DNA from: CAKZKT01 sp034434235
GTDB taxonomy: Bacteria > Chloroflexota > Anaerolineae > CG2-30-64-16
NCBI GenBank assembly: GCA_034434235.1
Contig: DAOTZV010000139.1
Coordinates: 1-29,732, forward strand
DNA: 29,732 nt
Direction: 5' to 3'
The translations under genes were made by a program, and so were the position numbers. The notes under the pieces were generated by a model. The model saw only the letters and a list, made by a program, of their open reading frames with translations. It did not search any database and was not told the DNA's origin. Positions 1-5,654 of this stretch are shown piece by piece (position 1 is the stretch's first letter; every line of letters starts with the position of its first letter).

Positions 1-4
1 AGAA

Positions 5-364
5 ATGAGCACGCCCCTTTCCCCTGATCCCTATGTGACCTACTGGCGCCGACGCCAGGCTCAGGCGCGCAGCCTCAGCCTGCGCCTGGCCGAGCAGGCG
101 CGCGGCGATGCGCTGCGCATTGCCGCCATGCTGCGGCGCGATTTCGGGGCCACGCGCGTCGTGCTCTTTGGCTCATTGGCGCGCGGCCGCTTCCGGCCCG
201 ATTCCGACATTGACCTGGCTGTGGCCGGGCTGCCGGCGGCTGCTTTTTTCGCAGCCCTGGCTCGCGCCGCCAGCCTGAGCGAATTCCCCGTTGACCTCAA
301 ACCTCTGGAAGACCTGGATGCCCACTTCAGGGCCCGGGTCCTTGCCACCGGCGAGGAGATCTGA
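5..364 (+). CDS. mntA: MNT-type minimal nucleotidyltransferase (antitoxin of MNT/HEPN pair)
   Basis: Small nucleotidyltransferase of 119 residues. The polymerase-beta-fold signature GSx10DxD is complete: G56-S57, then D68 and D70 in DSDIDLAV, with a likely third acidic residue at D97 in PVDLK. In characterised MNT/HEPN pairs this protein AMPylates the partner HEPN toxin on a tyrosine and so neutralises it. The next gene starts one base after this stop (TGAGATG), which fits a co-translated antitoxin-toxin pair. An arginine-rich N-terminus (residues 14-40) precedes the domain. The gene begins 5 bases into the window, so its promoter and any longer upstream start cannot be seen. Family call is firm; action on the neighbour is inferred from the pairing. 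Confidence 0.85.
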   Translation: MSTPLSPDPYVTYWRRRQAQARSLSLRLAEQARGDALRIAAMLRRDFGATRVVLFGSLARGRFRPDSDIDLAVAGLPAAAFFAALARAASLSEFPVDLKPLEDLDAHFRARVLATGEEI

Positions 365-365
365 G

Positions 366-869
366 ATGCGACAGGTGTCATCCGATGAGCTGCGCGGCCT
401 GGCCGCCGACATTTCCGCAGAGATCAGGCGACTGCAAGCGCTGGCCGAAGATGTGGCGGCCGTGCGCGCGGAGATCGCACGCGATCCCGCTCACGCCAGG
501 CTGTTCCACGAGAACCTGGCCCTCAAGCTCCACAACTTTTACACCGGTTGCGAGCGCATCTTCCAAATGGTGGCATCCGAACTGAACGGCGCCCCGCCTG
601 GAGGTTTCGACTGGCATCGCCGCTTGCTGGAGCGGATGGGGGTCGCCTGGCAGAGCCGGCCGGCCTTGCTCAGCCCCGCCACCGTCGAGGATCTGCGCGA
701 GTACCTGGCGTTTCGCCATGTTGTGCGCAACATCTACGGGTTCGAGCTTGACCGTGAGCGCATCGAGCGCCTGGTGGCCCGCTATCCTGCAGTCTGGCGA
801 CAAGTCGAAGCCGACCTCCAACGTTTCATCGGCTGGCTGGACGCCTTGGCCGATGAGCTCGCGGCCTAA
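366..869 (+). CDS. HEPN/HepT-like toxin partner of the MNT protein
   Basis: All-helical protein of 167 residues encoded directly after the nucleotidyltransferase. I chose ATG at 366 because it follows the upstream stop by one base; an in-frame start at 291 would lie inside the antitoxin gene. The C-terminal half has FRHVVRNIYGFELD (R117-H118-V-V-R121-N122-I-Y124). This lines up with the HepT motif R-x4-H-x-Y, but asparagine (N122) stands where the catalytic histidine is expected, while R117 and the tyrosine that MNT enzymes AMPylate (Y124) remain. HEPN proteins of such pairs are ribonucleases that act on RNA, often tRNA. Whether this variant cleaves RNA is uncertain; H118 or R121 might substitute. 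Membership in the HEPN/HepT-like group is likely from gene pairing, size and motif. Confidence 0.72.
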   Translation: MRQVSSDELRGLAADISAEIRRLQALAEDVAAVRAEIARDPAHARLFHENLALKLHNFYTGCERIFQMVASELNGAPPGGFDWHRRLLERMGVAWQSRPALLSPATVEDLREYLAFRHVVRNIYGFELDRERIERLVARYPAVWRQVEADLQRFIGWLDALADELAA

Positions 870-888
870 CAGGCTCTGCGACGTCGGG

Positions 889-992
889 CTCAACCGCCGG
901 CTGCGGGCCGCGCCTGGGTCGAGGCCCGCTACGCCTGGCCGGTCGTCTATCACCAGGTGGATGATGTGTATGCGCGGTTGGTTGTTGGACCG
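889..992 (+). pseudogene. Decayed glycosyltransferase 3' end, copy 1
   Basis: This stretch translates in one frame to GRAWVEARYAWPVVYHQVDDVYARL, and just before it in another frame to LNRRLRAA. Joined, they read like the C-terminal end of a family-1/GT4 glycosyltransferase (typical form: rRLg.aGRaWVe..y.W..v...ld.vY..L). No start or full domain is present and the frame breaks at the CTGCGGG stretch near 901, so it is a remnant. A second copy at 1754-1859 is about 93 percent identical by eye; relative to it this copy lacks 6 bases and has 4 extra near 980. The remnant lies just after the MNT/HEPN pair and carries the promoter of the next pair at its end. Confidence 0.5.
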
Positions 993-995
993 TGC

Positions 996-1024
996 TTGGC
1001 GGAAGGCGAGCGGAGCGGTATAAT
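996..1024 (+). promoter_or_regulatory. Sigma70-like promoter of the TumE-type toxin-antitoxin pair
   Basis: TTGGCG at 996-1001 and a perfect TATAAT at 1019-1024 are 17 bases apart. Transcription would start near 1030, and a GAGAGG ribosome binding site (1034-1039) sits just before the ATG at 1048. The promoter lies at the end of the decayed glycosyltransferase copy. Confidence 0.7.
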
Positions 1025-1047
1025 GGGGCCATGCGAGAGGTGCAACT

Positions 1048-1368
1048 ATGCTTGAGATAACCCTGAGACTGCCGGAGAACCTGGCGCGACTCCCGGAGAG
1101 TGAACGCGAGCTGCTGATCCGGGCCGGTCTGCATGAGGCGACCCGTGCCCGCATCAAGCAGTTAAAGACGGAAATAGCAGAAGCACAAAAGGAAGTCCGC
1201 CGTTATGAAGCGCGCTACGGTATGTCTTTGGCGCGCTTCGAGGCCGAGCAACTCAGCGCAGCGGACTCGTTCCAGGCACACGAGGATTATAACGACTGGT
1301 TCTACTGGCAGAGTGTCCTGGAGGAAAAACAGCGCAAGCTGGCTGATTTGCAAGGATTGTGGCGCTAA
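1048..1368 (+). CDS. Putative antitoxin of TumE-type pair (coiled-coil protein)
   Basis: Protein of 106 residues with no enzyme motif. It has a beta-strand-like start (LEITLRLP), a long charged helix at about 27-60 (RARIKQLKTEIAEAQKEVRRYEARYG) likely to form a coiled coil, and a C-terminal helix with aromatic residues (DYNDWFYWQSVLEEKQ). A clear GAGAGG ribosome binding site lies 8 bases before the ATG and a consensus promoter precedes it. Its stop overlaps the start of the next gene (TAATG), and that gene encodes a TumE-family toxin; antitoxins of that family are short helical proteins encoded just upstream. The antitoxin role is inferred from this pairing; I do not recognise the sequence itself with certainty. 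Confidence 0.6.
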   Translation: MLEITLRLPENLARLPESERELLIRAGLHEATRARIKQLKTEIAEAQKEVRRYEARYGMSLARFEAEQLSAADSFQAHEDYNDWFYWQSVLEEKQRKLADLQGLWR

Positions 1369-1712
1369 TGATCGAGGAGACATTACGCCGGCATTCGCGC
1401 CTGGTAGTTGCCCTCGTTCGCCTGACCCGCCGGCTGGATGGCTCATTCGAGCAGGTTAAGGCCGACCTACATCTCGTAGATGGTTCACGCCTGCATATCA
1501 ATGAAGTGTACGTGCTGGGCGAGCTGCGCAAGTACGCCTACTATCGGCTCTCGCCAGTCGGAGAGGTCATTCAGGGCTGGGACAATGCGCCGCATCACCC
1601 TGAAGTCGCGTCGTATCCCCACCATCTTCATCAAGAGAACGCGGTTTATCCTTCTCAAGTACGCTCGCTAGATGATGTGATGGCGCTGCTTGAAACAGAA
1701 TTGCAAGCCTAG
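1368..1712 (+). CDS. TumE family toxin (DUF6516-like)
   Basis: Protein of 114 residues whose ATG overlaps the stop of the upstream gene by one base (TAATG). Another in-frame ATG at 1359 lies inside the upstream gene and is less likely. The sequence follows the TumE/DUF6516 pattern: beta strands with a LVDGSRLHINEVYVL segment (residues about 36-50), KYAYYRLSPVGEVIQGWDN in the middle, and the hallmark histidine cluster DNAPHHPEVASYPHHLH at about 71-87, then an acidic C-terminus (SLDDVMALLETEL). Proteins of this family are toxin-antitoxin components; I cannot state the cellular target. With the upstream coiled-coil gene it forms a two-gene unit transcribed from the promoter at 996-1024. Confidence 0.75.
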   Translation: MIEETLRRHSRLVVALVRLTRRLDGSFEQVKADLHLVDGSRLHINEVYVLGELRKYAYYRLSPVGEVIQGWDNAPHHPEVASYPHHLHQENAVYPSQVRSLDDVMALLETELQA

Positions 1713-1753
1713 ATTCGCGCCTGAGTGCTCTCGGCGTCTCTACCGATGCCGAC

Positions 1754-1890
1754 CTCAACCGCCGGCTGCGGGCTGCGGCCGCGCCTGGGTCGAGGCCCAC
1801 TATGCCTGGCCGGTCGTCTATCGCCAGGTGGATGATGTGTATGCGCGGTTGTTGGACCAGGGGCGTAAGTATCACCAAACGCAACATTGA
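1754..1890 (+). pseudogene. Decayed glycosyltransferase 3' end, copy 2
   Basis: Second copy of the glycosyltransferase C-terminal remnant. The last part is open to a stop at 1888-1890 and reads RAWVEAHYAWPVVYRQVDDVYARLLDQGRKYHQ; the preceding part (DADLNRRLRAA) is in another frame, so the piece is frameshifted near 1770 and has no start. It matches copy 1 (889-992) nearly base for base from CTCAACCGCC to GTTGGACC. Both copies come directly after a toxin-antitoxin pair. Together with the sugar epimerase downstream this suggests the toxin-antitoxin genes landed in, or next to, a polysaccharide biosynthesis region. Confidence 0.5.
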
Positions 1891-1924
1891 GCAAAGTCCG
1901 CTCTAGCACGGAGGACATCCTTCC

Positions 1925-2878
1925 ATGGGCATGAAAATCCTGGTCACCGGCGGCGCCGGCTTCATCGGCTCGCACATCGTGGATCGCTATCTCGCGCTGG
2001 GACACGAGGTGCTGGTGGTGGACAACCTGACCACCGGCCGACGCGCGAATGTGAACCCCCGCGCCCGCTTCTTCAAGCTGGACGTGTGCGATCCCGACTG
2101 CGCGCTCCTGATCCGGCTCGAGCGGCCGGAGATCATCAACCATCACGCGGCCCAGGCCAGCGTGCGCCTCTCGACCGAACACCCGGCCTACGACGCGCAG
2201 GTGAACCTGCTCGGCCTGCTCAACCTGCTGCAGGCGGCCGTCCAGGCCGGCGTGCGCAAGGTGATCTTCGCCTCATCGGGCGGCACGGTCTACGGCACGA
2301 CCGATCGCCTGCCCATCACCGAGGAGCAGCCGTTCGCGCCGCAAAGCCCCTACGGCATCAGCAAGGCCGCGGGCGAGTTCTACCTGCGCTACTATGCCGA
2401 GGCGCACGGCCTGCGCTATACCGCGCTGCGCTATGCCAACATCATCGGCCCGCGGGATACCGTCTCCAGCGAGCACGTGATCACCGTCTTCATCCATCGC
2501 CTGCTCGCCGGCCGGCCGCCGATCATCCACTGGGACGGCGAGCAGGCCAAGGACTACCTGTACGTGGACGACGCGGTGGAGGCCAACGTGCTGGCGCTCG
2601 ACCGCGGAGATAACGCCGCGTACAACATCGGCTCGGGCCGGGCCGTCTCGGTGAACGAGATCTACCGCCTCCTGGCCGATCTCACAGGCATCCACATCCC
2701 GGCCGAACACGGCCCGAAGCGCCCCGGCGACGTGCGGCTCTTCTACTTCGACTGCACCCGGGCCGCCCGCGAGCTGGGCTGGCGGCCGGCCGTCCCGTTC
2801 GAGGAGGCCGTCGCGCGCACGGTGGCCTGGTATCGGGCCAACACCGATGCGCCAGTTGTCCATCGGACAAACTCGTAA
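1925..2878 (+). CDS. NAD-dependent sugar epimerase/dehydratase (UDP-glucose 4-epimerase-like)
   Basis: Extended short-chain dehydrogenase/reductase of 317 residues. The Rossmann motif TGGAGFIGSH is at residues 8-17 (G9, G12, G15), the active-site serine region ASSGGTVYG at 116-124, and the catalytic pair Y143/K147 in SPYGISKAAGE. Further family features are the LRYANIIGPRD segment (168-178) and a C-terminal substrate-binding lobe with YLYVDDAVEA. Length fits GalE-type epimerases, which interconvert nucleotide sugars such as UDP-glucose and UDP-galactose in the cytoplasm; exact substrate cannot be read from sequence. ATG at 1925 follows ACGGAGGA by 8-10 bases; an in-frame ATG at 1931 is possible. 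It probably supplies sugars for surface polysaccharide, in line with the BY-kinase operon at 5655 onward. Confidence 0.88.
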   Translation: MGMKILVTGGAGFIGSHIVDRYLALGHEVLVVDNLTTGRRANVNPRARFFKLDVCDPDCALLIRLERPEIINHHAAQASVRLSTEHPAYDAQVNLLGLLNLLQAAVQAGVRKVIFASSGGTVYGTTDRLPITEEQPFAPQSPYGISKAAGEFYLRYYAEAHGLRYTALRYANIIGPRDTVSSEHVITVFIHRLLAGRPPIIHWDGEQAKDYLYVDDAVEANVLALDRGDNAAYNIGSGRAVSVNEIYRLLADLTGIHIPAEHGPKRPGDVRLFYFDCTRAARELGWRPAVPFEEAVARTVAWYRANTDAPVVHRTNS

Positions 2879-2892
2879 TATGATGTGATTTG

Positions 2893-3840
2893 ATGAGCGC
2901 TACTTCTTTCTCCACCGCCTGTCCCTATCTCGGCCTGGCATCCGACCGCACCGTGGCGCGCGCCCGGCCCGACGCCGGGCATCGCTGCTACGCCCAGACG
3001 CCGCCGGCCGCGCCGGCCGCCGATCACCAGGCCGCGTTCTGTCTGTCGGCCGATCATCCGTCCTGCCCGTTCTACGCGTCGGCCGCCGTCCACCATCCGC
3101 CGGCCGACGGCCGCAACCCGCAACCCGCAACTCGCCGCCTGCGGCTTCCGGCCTGGCTGCGCTTCGCGCCCTGGATCGTGCTCGCGCTGCTCGTCGTCGC
3201 CGTCGGCATCATCTACGGCCGCGACCTGCTGATCCCGGCCGCCGCGCCGACCCCAATCCCTAATCCCCAATCCCCAACCCCCAACCCCCAACTCCCGCGC
3301 AAACCGCCCCCTGCCCACCAGCACGCCGGAGCCTGGCGGCCAGGCGCTGGGGATCGCGCCGAAGGCCGGCGATGCCGGCTGGTGGTCGAACGGCGAGGCG
3401 CGGGGGAACCGGCTGGGCGATTCGTACTTATACGCCGGCTACTTCGAGGGCCAGACGTTCATCTCGGCCGTGCGCTTCGACGTGGGCCGCGTGCCGCGCG
3501 GCGCGCCGATCCGCCAGGCGGTCCTGCGGCTCACCGGCCTGCGCGACGACCGGCTGAACCGGCCGGCCGGCGGGCAATGGAGCGTGCAACTGCTGGCCGG
3601 CGACGCGCTCAAAGACTTCGCCCGCGCCGACTTCCAGGCGCTCCTCAACGCGCCGGCGGCCGTCACCCTGCTTCCCACCCTCTTCGCGGCCGACCTGAAC
3701 GCCAACGCGGAAAACACCTGGACGTTCGACCCGGCCGGCCGGGCCTGGTTGCAGGAGCAGATCGCGGCCGGCGCGACGAGCATCATCGCCCGCATCGTCG
3801 GGCCGCTGGGCGGCGAAGACACCCTCTTCGCATGGGATAG
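2893..3840 (+). CDS. 5' part of frameshifted membrane-anchored surface protein
   Basis: The ATG at 2893 opens a frame that runs to 3840 as the DNA stands, but only the first roughly 120 codons look like real protein. They carry a cysteine motif (CPYLGL at 10-15, HRCY at 30-33, HQAAFCL, then CPFY at 58-61) that I know from Chloroflexota regulatory and envelope proteins, a basic stretch (RRLRLPAWLR) and one membrane segment (about 92-108, PWIVLALLVVAVGIIYG), then a proline-rich start of an outside linker. At 3251-3292 six 7-bp repeats encode the linker, and after them this frame turns into low-complexity arginine/proline-rich nonsense. The meaningful continuation is in the next frame (see 3470-5170). 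Loss of one repeat unit would join both parts into a 756-residue protein. No good ribosome binding site precedes the start; TTG at 2890 is an alternative. Confidence 0.6.
   Translation: MSATSFSTACPYLGLASDRTVARARPDAGHRCYAQTPPAAPAADHQAAFCLSADHPSCPFYASAAVHHPPADGRNPQPATRRLRLPAWLRFAPWIVLALLVVAVGIIYGRDLLIPAAAPTPIPNPQSPTPNPQLPRKPPPAHQHAGAWRPGAGDRAEGRRCRLVVERRGAGEPAGRFVLIRRLLRGPDVHLGRALRRGPRAARRADPPGGPAAHRPARRPAEPAGRRAMERATAGRRRAQRLRPRRLPGAPQRAGGRHPASHPLRGRPERQRGKHLDVRPGRPGLVAGADRGRRDEHHRPHRRAAGRRRHPLRMG
3251..3292 (+). repeat. Six tandem heptamers (CCCCAAT/CCCTAAT/CCCCAAC) inside a coding region
   Basis: Units lie at 3251, 3258, 3265, 3272, 3279 and 3286, each exactly 7 bases. The gene's reading frame changes across the array: N-terminal and membrane parts upstream are in frame 1, the outside domains downstream in frame 2. 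Removing one 7-base unit puts both in one frame. The heptamer type also occurs at 25028-25062, 26326-26394 and 28381-28446 and resembles the STRR repeats described in cyanobacteria. Confidence 0.88.
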
Positions 3841-5170
3841 CGGCGCCGGCCCGGCCACGCGGGGCGCCGGCCCGGTGCTCAACCTGGCGCTGGGGCCCGC
3901 GCCCGCCACGCCGCCCCCGCTCCCCAGCCAACCCGTGCTCGTCGTCACCCTCACCCCCACCCCGGCCAACGTCCTGACCGCCGCGGCCGACCGTCTGACC
4001 GCCACGGCCATCGGCCGCACCACCGGCACGGCCACGCCGTGGCCCTACCGGCTCGTCACGCCCACGCCGACGGCCGCCAACCTGGCCACCGCCCAGGCGC
4101 TCGGGGTCGCTCTGGGCCGGCCGCCGATCGTCATCTTCACGCCAACGCCGGCCAACGCGGCCACGGCCACGGCCAACGCCGTCTACGCCACCGCAGTGGC
4201 CGTCACTACGGGCACCTTCACGCCCGTGCCCACGAACGCGGTCACGCCGCCGGTGATCGAGCCGACCCCGCAGCCGGAGAACATCGCCACGGCCGCCGCG
4301 CAGGTGCTGGCCGCCACGGCCCAGGCCCGCGAGATCGGCACGGCCACGCCGCTCCCCTTCGGCGCGCTGATCGCCACCGTCACCCCGCGGCCGCCGCTGC
4401 TGATCGCCACGCCGACGCCGGCCAACTACGCCACGGCCGTCGCCTACCAGGTTTATGCGACCGCCGTCGCCGTCACCACCGGCACCTTCACGCCGGTCCC
4501 GGCCAATGCCGTCACGCCCACGCCGGCGCCGTCGGCCACGCCGTTGCCGCTGCTGCTGGAGATCACGGCCGGGCCGACCCCCACGCCGACCCCCACCGTG
4601 CCGGCCCAACTCCCCGCCGAGCTGATCGGCAAGATCCTCTTCCGCAGCGATCGGGACGGCGCGCCGCGGCTCTATGCCCTCGACCTGACAAGCGGCCGCG
4701 TCTTTCTGGTAACGCAGGAATGGCCGCTGCAGCTGGCGCTGGCGCGCGAGGCGCGCCAGCCCGCCGGCAACCTGATCGCGCAGGTGCAAGAGGACAACCG
4801 TCATCTGCCGCAGGTGCACATCTACGACCTGCAGTTCGGCAGCGTCCGCCAGCTCACCACCACCAGCGGCTGGAGCTACGATCCGGCCTGGTCGCCCCGC
4901 GGCGACCGCATCGCGTTCGTCTCCAACGAATCGGGCAACGACGAGATCTATGTGATCAACGTGGACGGCAGCAATCTGCGCCGGCTGACCGTCAACACCT
5001 GGGAATGGGACAAGCACCCCACCTGGTCGCCCGACGGCGCACAGATCGTCTTCTGGTCGAACCGCGAGACCGGCCGACGCCAGCTCTGGATCATGGACGC
5101 GGACGGCCGGAACCAACGCGTTTTGTGGCCTTCGGTGTATAATGATTGGGACCCGGTGTGGGTGAAGTAG
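3470..5170 (+). CDS. 3' part of frameshifted surface protein: DNRLRE-like domain, TP-rich repeats, PD40 beta-propeller
   Basis: GTG at 3470 is the first conventional start in this frame, but meaningful sequence begins earlier, right after the heptamers (TPEPGGQALG... near 3323), so this is the downstream half of the gene starting at 2893. Domains in order: a DNRLRE/CBM-like beta-sandwich (GDSYLYAGYFEGQTFISAVRF upstream of 3470, then RQAVLRLTGL, ENTWTFDPAGRAWLQEQIAAG); about five TPTPAN..TA.A repeats at roughly residues 160-360, typical of extended Chloroflexota surface linkers; then three or more PD40/TolB-type propeller blades near the end (SYDPAWSPRGDRIAFVSNES, KHPTWSPDGAQIVFWSN). Such proteins sit outside the membrane and bind polymers or proteins. 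The stop codon TAG at 5168-5170 is part of the AGTGGTT heptamer array that follows. A standalone product from 3470 would lack its anchor. Confidence 0.72.
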   Translation: MRFDVGRVPRGAPIRQAVLRLTGLRDDRLNRPAGGQWSVQLLAGDALKDFARADFQALLNAPAAVTLLPTLFAADLNANAENTWTFDPAGRAWLQEQIAAGATSIIARIVGPLGGEDTLFAWDSGAGPATRGAGPVLNLALGPAPATPPPLPSQPVLVVTLTPTPANVLTAAADRLTATAIGRTTGTATPWPYRLVTPTPTAANLATAQALGVALGRPPIVIFTPTPANAATATANAVYATAVAVTTGTFTPVPTNAVTPPVIEPTPQPENIATAAAQVLAATAQAREIGTATPLPFGALIATVTPRPPLLIATPTPANYATAVAYQVYATAVAVTTGTFTPVPANAVTPTPAPSATPLPLLLEITAGPTPTPTPTVPAQLPAELIGKILFRSDRDGAPRLYALDLTSGRVFLVTQEWPLQLALAREARQPAGNLIAQVQEDNRHLPQVHIYDLQFGSVRQLTTTSGWSYDPAWSPRGDRIAFVSNESGNDEIYVINVDGSNLRRLTVNTWEWDKHPTWSPDGAQIVFWSNRETGRRQLWIMDADGRNQRVLWPSVYNDWDPVWVK

Positions 5171-5203
5171 TGGTTAGTGGTTAGTGGTTAGTGGTCAGTG
5201 GTT
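5169..5203 (+). repeat. AGTGGTT heptamer array overlapping a stop codon
   Basis: Five tandem units (the fourth is AGTGGTC) begin at the AG of the stop codon of the preceding gene and run to 5203. Purpose unknown; one of several heptamer arrays in the window. Confidence 0.85.
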
Positions 5204-5224
5204 AGTGCGAGAAGTTACATAGGA

Positions 5225-5640
5225 GAGGCTCCCGGCCGGTGTGCGACCGGCGTCCTTGAGCTGAGGGCGCCGCAAACTATAACTATAAACTGACAACTAA
5301 AAACTTGTAGCGGCTCCCGGCCGGTGTGCGACCGGCGTCGTCGAGCTGAGGGCGCCGCAAACTATAACTATAAACTGACAACTAAAAACTTGTAGCGGCT
5401 CCCAGCCGGTGTGCGACCGGCGTCCTTGAGCTGAGGGCGCCGCAAATTATAACTATAAACTGACAACTAAAAACTTGTAGCGGCTCCCAGCCGGTCTGCG
5501 ACCGGCGTCCTTGAGCTGAGGGCGCCGCAAACTATAACTATAAACTGACAACTAAAAAAACTTGTAGAGCCTCCCGGCCGGTCTGCGACCGGCGTCCTTG
5601 AGCTGAGGGCGCCGCAAACTACAAACTGATAACTGAAGAC
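5225..5640 (+). repeat. Five tandem 85-bp repeats with internal hairpin
   Basis: This gene-free stretch (5204-5654) is filled by units starting at 5225, 5310, 5395, 5480 and 5567. The first three are 85 bp, the fourth 87 bp because of two extra A in its A-run, and the fifth diverges in its last third. Each unit has a G/C-rich half with hairpin GCCGGT(G/C)TGCGACCGGC (first one at 5235-5251) followed by GAGCTGAGGGCGCC, and an A/T-rich half made of loose heptamers (CTATAAA, CTGACAA, CTAAAAA). A related hairpin in reverse orientation is at 17964-17980. I see no gene, no CRISPR-like spacers and no clear promoter; the array precedes the BY-kinase operon and may hold its regulatory region. Confidence 0.88.
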
Positions 5641-5654
5641 TTCCGGAGCAGATT

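Noticed and set aside
3428..5116. 562-codon open frame on the minus strand opposite the surface protein gene
   Set aside because: Gly/Arg-rich shadow of the TP-rich repeat region in high-GC DNA; the plus strand shows clear domains.
5225..5640. CRISPR array
   Set aside because: The units are contiguous 85-bp tandem repeats without unique spacers, and no cas genes are near.
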